Program-made: the position numbers and the translations under genes | In this document: positions 26,583 through 39,322 of the stretch, one piece after another | Position numbering within the stretch: position 1 is the first letter of the stretch | How the letters are laid out: the number at the start of each line of letters is the position of its first letter | Notes under the pieces: generated by a model | The model's database searches: none | Seen by the model: only the letters and a program-made list of their open reading frames with translations | What the model was told of the DNA's origin: nothing | Origin: Aulostomus chinensis | Taxonomy: Eukaryota; Chordata; Actinopteri; Syngnathiformes; Aulostomidae | Assembly (NCBI GenBank): GCA_037954235.1 | Contig: JBBMOA010000010.1 | Span: forward strand, 19,541,529-19,605,528 | DNA: 64,000 nt | Direction of reading: 5' to 3'

Positions 26583-26849
26583 CGGCACGGGATCTTTCTG
26601 TGTGGAATCTGCATGTTCTCCCTGTTCCTGTGTGGGTTCTCTCCTGGTACTCCAGCTTCCTCCCACAGACTGACCGTAGGCATGACTGTGAGTGTGAATG
26701 GTTGTCTGTTGTCTGTCTATATGTGTTCTATGGACTGGTGACCCGTCCAGGGTGAACCCTGCCTCTCGCCCGCAAGCTGCTGGGATAGGCTCCAGCCCAC
26801 CCCACCCCTGTGACCCTTAGCAGGATAAGTGGTATGGATGGATGGATAT
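26583..26849 (+). mobile_element. SINE fragment with 5' truncation and small deletion
   Basis: Starts at GGCACGGGATCTTTCTGTGT, skips the CAAAGACAT segment after the CCTCCCACAG motif, and ends in ATGGATGGATGG. Confidence 0.85.
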
Positions 26850-28005
26850 AAGCTGATTTTAACAACTACCGGTAAATGGTTATACTGTTTAAACAACACC
26901 ATATCATATTCTTAAAAATTAACATTTCCTTTGTTCGTCAAAACTTAATCTGCATATCTGCAGTTCCTGCATCTGTCCTTTCCTCTCAAACCTTCCCTCT
27001 GTAAAATGTATGTATACATGTACAGAGACATATTTGAATTAATTTTTCATTCAGTGTTAATGCGTCAACATTCAACAAAACCCTCTACTTTGCACATCAG
27101 TGTCACACCTCAAAGTGTTCTATAATTCTGTAGAACAATTTTGAATAAGAAACAGAGCACATTTAGCTGCAAGCAAGTTTAGACTCAGAGGAGGATAGTA
27201 GCTAAAAAAGTACATTTACTTGTGTACTGCACGTAAGTGAAATTTTGAGGTAGTTACTAGAAAAGCCCAAACCAGCCTAATATTCTGTACTCAAAATCTA
27301 GACTTAAGTTTCAGAACAGATCAGTGTGACTTAAACTAAGATTGATTTTTCTCTGAACGACACATTGAGGATGTTCTTGACAGCGCGTATAAGACTCACT
27401 TTGTTAGCATAACTGAGTACTTTGTGAACGTCTGAAAGTTTCAAACAACTCTTGGGGAAAAAAAAGCTAAGATTAAAATTTAAACTAAAATTCTAGCGCT
27501 AGATATACTTGTATTTCTGTTTTATTTAACAGAAATTATTCCTTTTACAATGAAGATTGTATACATTTACCAATCACGATTTCATATAGGTCTACAGAAT
27601 ATGAGTAAAGTGTAAAAAGTAGAACTCCCCCTGAAGTTGTTGGCATGAAATAATAGAAAATATCAGTCAGAAACCACTGGTGTTTCTCATCTTTCAGCCT
27701 CCTGCAGCTCGACGGCTTTATTTACAGGATCATTACTCTAAGACATACATTCTTGTAACCCACCTTCAATCAAGTTGTGTTGAAACAACTGCATCTAAAA
27801 CTTCTCTGTCTTAGCCATGTTAGCCTATGATTCAGCACTCTGAAGAGACTAATAGTACTGAACCACAACAGAAGCCTGATGGACATGTAATATCCAGGAA
27901 TGCACACGATGGAGCCAACTACTAACTGATCTGTGCTATAATTTCTCCACGTTTTCGGTCATGAGTCATAGTAGGTTTTTTTTGTCCTCGTCTGGTTCTT
28001 TCCAG

Positions 28006-28068
28006 AAACAAGTGGACGCGTGTTTGTATGGAGGAGCCAAGATTAAGGTGGTCAGAGCGAGAGACGAT
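28006..28068 (+). other. candidate unidentified 63-bp exon
   Basis: TTCTTTCCAG acceptor and GTGAGT donor frame 21 open codons reading KQVDACLYGGAKIKVVRARD plus D. A second frame starts with an ATG (MEEPRLRWSERET). I do not recognise either peptide. It could be a 5' non-coding exon of rabgef1 or chance. Confidence 0.25.
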
Positions 28069-28224
28069 GTGAGTGAAAAACACCCCTAAATATTAAATAT
28101 ATTCTAGCCTACGAATGATCTTTTTTTTCCTGTTGATCTTTGTTTTATTTTATGTCACTAATCGAACGAAACAGTTGTAGGTGAAAACAACAGAAAGCAA
28201 GATTGGACGAAAAGCTATGAAATT

Positions 28225-28320
28225 TCTAATGGACGGGCGGGGCTCGTTGAGGAACAGATTCCGGTGTTTTCACGTCACTTTGCCGCTAACAGTCAGGATT
28301 AACACGCTCCTAAAGACCAG
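28225..28320. promoter_or_regulatory. GC-box and CRE-like promoter-type patch
   Basis: GGACGGGCGGGGCTCG (Sp1-type GC box) followed by TTTTCACGTCACTTTG (CRE/E-box-like) in otherwise A/T-rich DNA. It could drive rabgef1 to the right or a minus-strand transcript toward the CARD exons. Direction is unknown. Confidence 0.3.
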
Positions 28321-29490
28321 AAAGGGTCACTAATTTAGTCACTAGTTGCTTTTGATGGTTGATGTCACCAGGGGAGTTCGAGGACGTCGTCAGACAGAGT
28401 GAACGTGTAAAAGAAAAAAGTGAAATAAAACTTGTAAGCGAAAACCGGAAAGAGAAGCAACTCGGCTTCAAAGTAAAAGTTGATTGGTTTAACGTTAGCA
28501 TTGCATTACAACAGCGTTCATCATACTTACCCTGCAAAATCATTCCAAATAGTACATCATCTAATGACCTCAAGCTCTCACACAAAACAAAGTAAAAATT
28601 GCTGGCTTTACACTCCAAGCCCGATCCTGCCCCTGCCTCCTCTAGATTCAGCCGTGGGAAAGTAGCAGAAATATGTCTGTATCTTATTGCTCGTGTTCAT
28701 TATTTGAGCTATATGTTAGTTTGTTTATTTAGTCAAGCCATAAATTGACCAACAGGCTTCCGAATAGTTTGAATGCTGCACTTTTACTTTGAAGGCCAAC
28801 TGCATCGGTTTTTGGTTCTCGGCTGAAACTCTTTCGGTTTTCCTTATAAACGCTGGAGAACTGAACAAATGGATAGTTGTGCTTTACTGTTAAAGTGAGA
28901 GAAACGAATCATACGACGTTCATTTGAAAAGTTGTTCGGATAAACGAGTGCTAGGTCATGCTTTTAAAAAAAAACTTTTGTAGAGCAATATTACCTAAAT
29001 TTCCTTAACAACGACTTCCGTGGAATTCTACTTTATGCACAGACCGTCCACATACTCGCGAGAACTTTCTTGCAAAAGTCGGTGATTTTAACTGAAGAAG
29101 CTGCCATCTATTTATCTCTACGTCTATCTCCTTACCTGCCATGGCTGATACACTCCTTATTGTTGGTTAACTCTCACCGCCATGTCCCTGAAGTGCACGG
29201 AGGTCTTGGAGGAAGGTGGAGTCATGACACTGCTACAAAAGTGATGTAGATAGTGGGCTTGTTAGAACCCGCAGACGTTGCCTATTTGTGTAATGTATTT
29301 CTTTATGAAGTACAGTTCGGAGGTACTTACTGAATACCATTCCCTACTGTATATGTTTGGCTTCTGCTGCACAACTGTCAATTATCATTGCTATTTATTT
29401 ATTTTATTTATTACTATTTTCCAGATAGAGAGGCAACGTTCGTATAGCAGGTCTTGATGCTCGATTAGGATTTTTTGTTCAGATCTGATT

Positions 29491-29516
29491 TGTGTGTGTG
29501 TGTGTGTGTGTGTGTG
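29491..29516. repeat. (TG)n microsatellite
   Basis: About 13 uninterrupted TG units. Confidence 0.9.
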
Positions 29517-29917
29517 GCTGTTCCCCTTGTTGTTTTAAAGTGACCTATATCCTCTCCTGAAGTGCAGAGGAACGTCATGACATCACAGGCAGCTCTCAGT
29601 AGAGGGAAGTGTGGTTTGAGAGGTGCGGATAGGATTTGTCTTTCACTGGCCTGCAACTGTGTTAGACCCCATGGGATTCCTTCTAAGATGGATGCTGCTA
29701 TCCTTGCTAACTGTGGGAAAACATCAAGTAATTGCTCACAGATTAGATCATTGGATCTCCACCTGATCCTGACCGTGAGGAGAAGGTGCCATTTCCAGGC
29801 AATCAAATGGATTCCAATAGTTTTGATACGAGAGAGGGAACTTCATTGAGCACTAAGCCAATTGATAGTAAAGATTAAAACTCACTACTAAGCCAGGAAA
29901 AGAAAAACAATATAGTC

Positions 29918-30710
29918 CAGCCAGTTTTATTTGTATCGTGCCAAATCACAACAAAAGTTATCTCATGACACTTTACAAGTAGAGCAGGTCCAGTACCACA
30001 CTCCTTCAATGAATTTACACCCAACAGTTCTCCATGAATAAGAACATCCTGCAGCAGTGGCGACAAAAACCTTCCTTTTAACAGACAGGAATGTCGAGCA
30101 GACCCAGGCCTTCTGCTTTGACTGGTTGGGGGGAAGAGAGCAGGACAGCAGGGCAGAGACAAAGACAGATAATGGAGGAAGACAGATATACAGAAGGAAA
30201 GAGAGGAACAGAGATAAAGAAGGAGAGAAAGGGAAGAGACTGATGGACAGACGGGAATGCAAGCAGGTGGAGCTACAGGTGGCAGCTTGAGCCTCTTCAG
30301 GTCTGTAGCCTCATCCAGCATCACCTGGGATCTGGGATGTGGGAAGCCTGAAGGCTCCGGAGAAGAAGACGAGTTAGTAACACAGAGAGGAAAGAGAGGA
30401 GGAGAGAGAGGCCCAGTGCACCATGGGACATCCCCCGGCAGTCTGAGCCTATAGCAGCATATCTAAGGGCCAGCCTAAACCAGTCCTAACTATAAGCCTG
30501 ATCAAAAAGGAAGGTCTTTAGTCTGCTCTTAAAGGTACAGAGGGTGCCTGCATCCCGGACCGAAAGTGGGAGACGGTTCCACAGGAGGGGAGCCTGATAG
30601 CTGAAGGCTCTGGCTCCCATTGTACTTTTAGAAACTCTAGGAATCACAAGTAACCCTGCATCCTGTGAGCGAAGGGTTCTAGCAGGATAATTGGGGACTA
30701 GAATATATCA
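29918..30710. mobile_element. interspersed repeat family 2, long copy
   Basis: The first part matches 5748-5985 (TTATCTCATGACACTTTACA, GAGCAGGTCCAGTACCACAC). A purine-rich GA/CAGA stretch (about 30130-30260) and a moderately G/C-rich segment follow (GGGAGACGGTTCCACAGGAG, GCTGAAGGCTCTGGCTCCCA). Sequences of this kind are frequent in fish introns and UTRs. The class is not assigned and the right edge is approximate. Confidence 0.6.
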
Positions 30711-32579
30711 TTAATTATTACCAAAAGCTTTATTCCCCAACAACCTCAGGTGCCCCAGCAGCCTAGCTACCCATTGCATTCCAGAAGAGCCCCAGGTGCT
30801 ACACCCACACCTGAGTCCTCAGGTGCCCCTACAACCTCAGGAGCCCCAGAACAAATAACAACCCATGGCCTCATTGTTTTTGTCCATGAGCTGCTCCTAC
30901 ACGTTGATGAGAGGCCACAAGATTTAACTTGTGTCTGTGCTTCGCCTAAATGAGGGCATCAATGTGCATCTCAGAGAGTGGGAACGATTTATATTTCACA
31001 ACCATATGCCAGTATAAATGATGAATTCATTTCCCAGGGTTCATTTTTACCTGTTACATTAATAATATTGTTTGTCTATCAATTAAATTTGGCATCATCT
31101 TCAGTACCCCTGATTTTTTTTTTTAAATTTTTTCTTGATTTGGATCCCCAAAGTGAAGAGCATCAGAGGGACACCTCTCTACTCCCAAGCAGCGCTCCAC
31201 ACATCTGTGGTTTGACTGAATTTTATTTCACGTCTTTGGTGTGAATCCGTTTGTATGAGGTTGGCATCTGAAATCTTAGAGAAAGGTATCAGTAGACAAA
31301 GGCTGACATGTCTCAGTCCACCACTTTTTTCAGCAGTGAAATATATCCTGTATTGTTCTGCTATACGTGAAACCTATAACCCTGGGGGGAAACTCCACTG
31401 ATACTACAAGTACTGCATTATTATACATTTTATTATACATCGGTTTTTCTTAAATAAAAACATTACCATTTTTTTTCTCAGTACTTTGATCGTATCATGA
31501 CAAAGCCTCCTCATATAGGTCCGGCACCCTTGACTTTACATTTAACTGACATTCTTTGTATACTTCAGCTTTTTTATCCACAATTCAGTGTTATTGTCTT
31601 AAATTAAGAATCACATCTTCAACAGCGTGGCTTCGAAACACACCAACAAGACATTGTAAAGGATAACTATCGCCAGATTTGGATATCTGTAACTGTTTAA
31701 TGAAAACATGTACAGTCGATTGCAATATGATAACGCTAGGTGGCGATACACAGTTTGAATTCATCTTGAACAAAAGCAAAAAGTCAGAGAAGAAACACCT
31801 GAAAGACAAAATGGATGAGACAAAGCTAGCTGCTTAGCTAAAGTAAACATTCAACTAGAGCAGACAGGAGCTGGAGCGGCGATACCCTGATAACTTGTGA
31901 CTCTGCGCATGAGAGTGTATGTTGACACAAAACATAGAATAACGTCATTCACATCACGTCACTGTTATTAGTCATTTTAGCTTTCTGTGTTAGCCCTGTA
32001 ATTAGCTTCAACAACACTGGAGCTAGCTTGTTATTTTCTAGTTTTTAAGCGAGAAACAAATCCGAATATGATTTTTCTCTGCCAACATTTAATGTGTCTG
32101 CATGACAGAAACACTCGTTAGTCATGAGGAAATGTGAATACAGTGTTTGAGACGATATTCTGTTAAAGCTTTGTCAGTTTAGGACTGTGAGAGCCAGTAC
32201 AGGGTATTAGCCAATGCTAACAATTCGAACGGTGAGAGTTAGTGTCTTGGAGATTGTTGATTTTTTCCCCACTATAAAGTTGCACGTAATAACGCTAAAA
32301 AATAAGAGAAAACTTGCATTAGTCTTATTTAGTCCCTGCTACAATTGTCCGGTCTGACCGAGAACGAGTGGAGTCTTTAGGAAGTTCAGCTAGAACTCAG
32401 AGTTGCAGAGTGTTGCTCGTAAAGATAATTCTAATTTCGTGAAAGACCAATAATGGCAGTCGTAATTACCCTAATGCACAATTTTTACAGCTGCTAAGAT
32501 GGTCGAAGTTTTTGTTAAAGTTGTATTCGTCCTTTTTCTCCTTGTCTCCCCTCAGTTGTCTCCCTAATTTTGGAGAAGG

Positions 32580-33984
32580 ATGATGAACCAGAGGTCTGAA
32601 CGGCGTGGTTTCCATCTGGACCAATCAGAGCTGCTGTGTAAAAAAGGATGTGGTTTTTATGGCAACACAGCTTGGCAGGGTTTGTGCTCAAAGTGCTGGC
32701 GAGAAGAAAACCAGAGAGAAAAACAAAAACAGATTCAAGAAGACTGGGCGCTTGCTGAGAGGTTCGTCATCTTCTTATCTCCTCAGTTTGTTGGGTTACG
32801 TGAATGTCCATCATTCACCTGCCGGCTAAAGTAGAAGTGCCGTTTTTTTTCCCCTACCAGGTTACAGAGAGAGGAAGAGGAGGCCTATGCAAGTAGACAT
32901 CAGAAGACCCAATCACAGCCGACCATCACACCTTTCAGCAAGTTTGAGGAACGAAAAACAAAGGAAAAGTCCAGCAAAGTCAACACAGTCACAAAGTTCT
33001 TTACTCCCTCCACTAAAACACCACCAAAAAAAGGTACAAATTTCAAATCAGGAACATGTTATTATGTATCTAAATTATGTAGTTTTACAAGTTTTCTTTT
33101 TTGTTCTTGGGTTGAGGGTGTTGTTATCAAGTAGCGATGATATTTTTCTCATCATCCCCTTTGCTTAATATAGACTTGTTTTGATCACCTATTCTTGTTT
33201 CTCTCAGATGCTTCTCCTTTTGATGCTCAATCCAGCCCAAGCTCTAGCACCGCTGCTAGCAGGCATTCCTCAGTGGACACTGACCATGCAACCAGGGAGT
33301 TCATTGATTTTCTAAAGCCTCTGAAGTCTGGAAGGGAAATTTTCAAACAGTGTCGGGCTTTTACTGAGAGCATGGCCTACAAGCGGGTGAGCGACACTGG
33401 TTTACTCAGAATGGTTGTGTGGTGTTGGGTGAAATTAAACTGTTTGTTTCAGTATGTGTGAATATTTGTGTTGTAGATAAATCATAGTGAAATCAAAAAG
33501 GGAACATATACAGCGATTGATATGACCGACAGTTAGTTTGTATTTTTTATTATTTGTCCTGTTGTTTTTGAAATGTATTTATTGCCCCACATGGGCACTC
33601 CTAGTCTAATGTAGTGAGCACAAACTTTGCTCACATTTGAAAGGTAACACTGATGATTTTTGGCCATCAAGTAGAATCAGTGTAAATGCTACTGAGATGG
33701 ACTAGTGGAAGTTTAAACACACAGAAGTTTAATGTTTTTATTCTGTACTAAAAAAAATGTTTTGAAAACATGTGGCTGCAGATGAATACAGTTAGGAGGT
33801 ATGTCTGGGACTCAAAAGGTGCTTCAGCGTCAAGACTGACCTGATTCAGGCTCAGATTTAACCAAAATGTCGTGGACTGTTTTTTTTTTTACTCCTGTTT
33901 TTTCTCTGACAGCCAATAAGAATTCACCTGATTTCACAGGAAGTCACTCACCCTTCCTGAATGGAGCGAATCATATCTCACAGT

Positions 33985-34029
<45 letters not shown>

Positions 34030-35700
34030 CCTTGAAATGGTGGTGTGTTTAATAGTTACTTTTTATCAATTAGAATCAGAAAAAAAGTCATGTAAGGCTT
34101 AGGAGAACATCAGAAACCACTGTCAGTATAATTGTTCATTTCTCTTTTGCTCAGGACATGGGCATTGATGATCTGTCAGAGTGTGTCCAGGACTTTTACC
34201 AGAATCTCTCAGAACGCCTCCAGACACAATTCAAAGGTGCTGCTCTTCACTTGCTCAGATGAAGAATCGGTTACATTCAAACATCACTTTAGTGTATAAC
34301 ATCTTGTGTTTCTAAATGCTGTGTGCGTTTGTTCCCAGGTTCATCAGAACATGTAGAAAGCGTCATGGATGAAGTAGAAAAGTACATGATGACTCGTCTT
34401 TATAAGGAAGTCTTCTGTCCTGAAACCACAGACGATGAGAAGAAAGATCTGGCCATTCAGAAGAGAATCAGGCTAGTACACAATGATGTGTTAATAGAAA
34501 CTCAGATAGTGACATATATTTGCCCGAATTGCTTCAGCTTACAATGAAACTGCAGCAGTTGATGTAGTTTGATGATTATTTGTGCAGATCTTTGCACTGG
34601 GTCACCATTGAGATGCTCTGTGTTCCTGTCGATGAAGAGATACCTGAAGTATCTGACAGCGTGGTTAAAGCCATCACAGGTGAGTCTCACTTTGAGATGG
34701 TCTTCAGAAAACACTGATAATGTGTGGTCTCCTTAAAAATCTCTGCATACTTCTAGATGTGATTGAAATTGATTCAAAGCGAGTTCCCAAAGACAAGCTG
34801 TCGTGCATCACTCGCTGCAGCAAGCACATCTTCAACGCCATCAAAGTCAGCAAGAAAGAAGCGGCGTCTGCAGATGATTTCCTCCCCACGCTCATCTATA
34901 TTGTGCTGAAAGCAAACCCTCCCCGGCTTCAGTCCAACATCCAGTACATCACTCGTTTCTGCAACCCCAGCAGATTAATGAGTGGAGAGGATGGCTACTA
35001 CTTCACTAATCTGGTCAGGGAATGAGTACACACTCTCTCTCTATATATCACTGTCTCTAAGTTTGCATGTTAATAGTTATTCTCAATATTTATTGATGAA
35101 CATCTGCCCAAAATGGAAACCTGTGTCGGCTTTATTTTGGCACGCACCTATAGCGTGCAGAGCAGATTCTCTGTCCTCATTTCCTGTCTGTTAACTCTCC
35201 AACATAAAGATTCTGTTGAAATTAGAAGCAGAGATGTTGCTCTAATGACTCCTTGTGTCCTCTCGTCATAGTGCTGCGCGGTGGCCTTCATTGAGAAGCT
35301 GGACGGTCAGTCTCTTAACCTGACCTCTGAGGAGTTTGAACTCTACATGTCTGGACAGGCCTCCCCCAACTGGCCACAGGCCACTGGAGCCTCCTCCTGC
35401 TCCCCAGGAAGCGCAGCTCTCAGTCAGGTTCACAAACGTCTGGACCTTCTCACCGGCCTCGGGGAAAGGCAGGAGCGCGTCATGGAGAAAGCTCGCCAGC
35501 TGGAGAGTGACCTCATCGACTGGACGGACGAGGTGGAGCAGAAGGTCCAAAGTGTTTTGGATAGCTTTCCTCCAGAGACACAAAACAACCCTGCAACCGC
35601 AGCTTCTGGGACACCTGCAGCTTCATCAGCGATTGACTCTGACAATGTCGAGAATGAGCACCTTCCTCCACCACTGCAGCCCCAAGTGTTCGCTGGTTGA
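32580..35700 (+). CDS. rabgef1: Rab5 guanine nucleotide exchange factor 1 (Rabex-5)
   Basis: Activates Rab5 on early endosomes together with rabaptin-5 and binds ubiquitin. Exons are 32580-32761, 32861-33033, 33208-33386, 34155-34236, 34339-34471, 34588-34679, 34757-35013 and 35272-35700. Phases all fit, giving 508 residues (human 491). The A20-type zinc finger is near the N-terminus (LLCKKGCGFYGNTAWQGLCS). The helical-bundle and Vps9 catalytic region carries KYMMTRLYKEVFCPETTDDE, FLPTLIYIVLKANPPRLQSN and NPSRLMSGEDGYYFTNL. The tail ends LPPPLQPQVFAG like human. The coding start exon begins at 32556 with an acceptor, so a 5' non-coding exon lies upstream. The intron after 34471 appears to use a GC donor. 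Confidence 0.95.
33988..34028. repeat. (CA)n microsatellite
   Basis: About 20 CA units in a rabgef1 intron. Confidence 0.95.
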
Positions 35701-35719
35701 TGTGAAGAGCTCTCCTCTC

Positions 35720-35725
35720 AATAAA
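35720..35725 (+). promoter_or_regulatory. proximal poly(A) signal of rabgef1
   Basis: AATAAA only 20 bp after the stop codon. If used, the 3' UTR would be unusually short. Confidence 0.4.
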
Positions 35726-38700
35726 AGAAACCCACTAGATGCTTTACTCGACCATCCCTCTTTTCCCTGCTGGTGAACTTTTATGTCCCATTGCACATTC
35801 ATCAAGCGTCTGGTATGGATCCCGTTTCCACTGAAGCCATCTCATCAGCTCCACGCACTGGCGAGTTTATGATACGATGGAAGAAGATGAAGAGCCCTGA
35901 ATACCAAGTGAACCATGAGATGAAAGGAATAGTTGAGCATTTTGGGAAATATGTTTATCCATTTTTACCTTAGATGTCAAGATTAATCCCTCTTTTAGAT
36001 AGGAATCTGGAGACAATTAGCATAGTTTAGCTTAAAACTCCTGTCCTGGGTTTCCAAAAGTTACAAAACCCAGGCATGTTCATACAATGGCATCCAAGCA
36101 GGGGATGTTCCTTATCTGGGGCTTTGATGACAACGTTTCAGGGCAATAAGCTAGGAAAATGCAAATATGAGGCAGTCCCCGAGTATATCATGGAGGACTT
36201 TACCAAATGTTGCTTCGTAATGTACAGACAGACATAAGGGGGTTTAAATCTTTATCTTTTAGTAAGAAAATAAACGGTTTTGACCAAAATGTTGAACTAT
36301 TCCTTTACTATCAGGCTATTTGGGAACGTGTCCCAGAGGCAGCACTACAAAGTTAAGAACACTCCTAGCATGTTGTCCTGGCAGGAAGCTGGTGCAGCAT
36401 GTGCGATGAAGCCCAGTCTCCGCTGCTGTCACATCCTCATGATACCCAGACCACTGCAGGTGTCAGCCCAGATGTTTCACTTAACAGTTTTTTTTTTGAA
36501 GATCCAGAGTGTTTGGGAAATGGAATCCTCAGTGTATTTTGCTCTGTATTGAAATGGGGATGTGGTAGGAAACCTTCCACAGAGTTGTTTCCAAGTCTTC
36601 ATAAAACACCTCAACTGGCTCTTGGCAAAGCACTCCCTGGAACACCTCTGTCGGTCACCCATGTAGCTCTCCTCAGTACACCGTCCTTGTTATTGTGATG
36701 TTATACAAGTGTGTAAGTAGTATGCGTGTGTGTGTGTGTGTGTCTGATTATGAAGTGGAATGGCCTAATGTCTAAAAAAAACAGCAAAAAAAACCCCAAC
36801 AGTTTCCTTGGATACGGAGAAATTTGAATAATCGGTGAATCAACTTCCTTCCACTAAACATTACCCCATTGCTCGTACTTGTGATTTGTGTCCTGTTCAC
36901 TGTGTATTTCCACTTCCTGCAGAGAACTATCCAGAGTTGCTTGCGTGTGAAGGTTGTGCATGCTGGCAAGCGTGTGGTCATGTTTTGCACGGACCATTAA
37001 TGTCGATAAATCCTAAACATCCTCCAGTTGTGTCTGAATATTGTTTCATGCCAGACCTCTCACTCCAGCCTTCAAAGCTGGATGTTCAGAAGTGATTTTA
37101 TTTTTCTATAGAGTGGCTGGAATCAATTCTTCTGAATGCAATAGGAGACATTAATCCTGTAATATTTACAGTAGCACTCTTGTTATAGCTTTGCTTGAAG
37201 AGATGAATGCTAATAATTGAGCTTACTAAACTTTCATCTGTTCATTTCTTTCTTCACAAGAGGGTCTCATCAGCATGTTACATTTAAAAATGTTTTTTTT
37301 GGTGAATTGCTTTCTTTCTTCTTTTTTTTTCTTTTTTCTTGCTCAGTTTAAGCCATTGGCCTGGTGAATAAGAAGACAAATATGATTCTCCCGGTTACGG
37401 CAGATATGAAGTCACTCCTCCGGAGGCCTGTTACGCTACTAGTGCGGGAGACTTAATTATAACTTATTTTTGAAGCACTTTTATTTTCTTTGATTTGAAA
37501 CATTTTGTGAATGAGAGACCAAGGATGATCTTTGGTGAGAACAGTGTTGATGACAGTTGCTATGGAGACGTACTGTTGTTCAGGTGCGTCCTGGTATTTG
37601 GAAATCATGTAGTAGTGGCACAAATGTTCGGAAGACTAATTTCTTTTTGTTTGAAAAATGTGCTGTACACATTTTTCAATTTTGAGGTAGTTTTTCCCCT
37701 TTTTGTCGCTTGATTTTTAACAATTTTCATTCGTATTTGCAACCGTATACTTGTGTTTTATTTTCAGGAAAGGCTTTTAATGCAAACTTCCTAGCTTGAA
37801 TAACTTAACATTGCACTGTAAGCCATTTATCAGGTATTTTAAAACAACATCTTTGTAACCTTATAGGTTTGTTATTGTACCACATGGGAGAAAGATACTG
37901 TCTTTTATTTAAATGTAACTTATTGGGGCAGTATTGGTATATTTGCATCTATGGGTGTGTGATGATGACTAATAAAAACTGAAAATTCACATGCGCTTGT
38001 GCGCGGTTTCACTCATCACGTGTGGTCTCATGACAGTTGAGACTGTGTCAGTTAGGATTGAATGATTATTGAGAATTTAACTACATTACACTTCTGCATC
38101 ATGTTGGGAAATACAAATGTGTTGAGATATTAAGAAAACAAAGACCTGGCTGGGGTTTTATGAGTTGTTCCATCATATTAACGCTGCTCTGATTAATCTC
38201 ATATTTTCCCATTCCAGGGTGTTGCAGGTTCAACTTTCAGATCAGCGTAGTCAGGAATTGAAAGTTCAACAATCGCAGGTTAATGTTAATAAACACAAAA
38301 TACTGTACTCTTTATATTTTAGATGATGTGATTTGTGCATTCTCAGATTAGTTTGGTGAATACAAAAATGTGTCAAATGTCTTGTGACTGATCAAGAGTC
38401 TCACAAATGTACGGATAAATGTCCTGCTTTGTAATTTGACAGTTTCAATTCTCCGTGATTATATTTATTCAAGAAATACGCTTTCCACTTCACCATGGAA
38501 GGATTTAGAAGTATTTAGTTCCTTTTCAAACACTGATACGTGTCATTTATTACCGTCACTAAGAAGTTCATATTTTAATTTCTCTTTATTTTGCTGTGTC
38601 AGAACCATTACACCGAAACTTCCGCATTAAACCTGGGCCGAGAAAGAACCAATTCAATTTGGGGGCAGATCCATCAACATTAATTATATACAAACATTGC

Positions 38701-39322
38701 ATTTATTTGACATTATCAGGATATATTAAATCACAAGAAACCTGGAAAAACCTCAACCTAATATTTCTTATCTTTCAGATATTTTGGAAATAAATCTTCA
38801 GGCATAGATAATGCATCTAGAAGAGCTCAGCGGCTGTCCGTGAGGTCTGTGACCTCCTTCTCTCTCAGTGGGTTAAGTATCACAGCTGAAATTCTCATTT
38901 CGAGAAAAGGGTGTATTTCTTTTATTTCTCATTTCTTTTCAGCTCTACAGAATTGAGACTGAGCATCATAATGGGTTAAAATTAGATAAAGAAATAAGAA
39001 AAGTATGACAAAAATAAAATATTGGATTGATCACATTTTTAGTGCATCATTTCTTCTGACCCCATCTGACTTTCCCTTGCGTTAACAACATCTGTTAACT
39101 GTGTTGTTTTTGCTTCTTTTTTCAAAAGGCAAAATTCCCCATTTTTCTCAAACATGCGCTATGAATAATGATCATTGGAGAGAAATGAAAGATGGGGTTA
39201 TTTGTAGAAAGAGGATATCCTGTGTTCATCGTTAAAGCCTTGAGAACCATAATTTTCACTTCCCTCCTCTTTAGATTAAAAGGAACCCTGTCAGTCTCTG
39301 TAATAAATAAACCAAATTCACA
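35726..39322. other. rabgef1 3' flank and intergenic region
   Basis: No protein-like frame or repeat family was recognised apart from short GT runs near 36728. The first half is probably 3' UTR. The second half leads to the Fc-receptor-like gene. Confidence 0.45.
37971..37976 (+). promoter_or_regulatory. distal poly(A) signal of rabgef1
   Basis: AATAAA followed within 40 bp by GT-rich sequence (GCGCTTGTGCGCGG). It would end a 3' UTR of about 2.3 kb. Confidence 0.45.

Larger units (their letters stand above)
25700..32555. other. mostly non-coding stretch before rabgef1
   Basis: Contains two truncated SINEs, one unexplained candidate exon (28006-28068), a GC-rich promoter-like patch (28225-28320), a TG microsatellite and a long interspersed repeat (29918-30710). 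No extended protein-like frame was recognised. The 5' UTR of rabgef1 and possibly the promoter of the CARD-only exon should lie here. Confidence 0.5.

Noticed and set aside
29560..29850. Frames on both strands near the TG repeat (29465-29849)
   Set aside because: Neither reading shows a recognisable domain. Both are partly repeat-derived.
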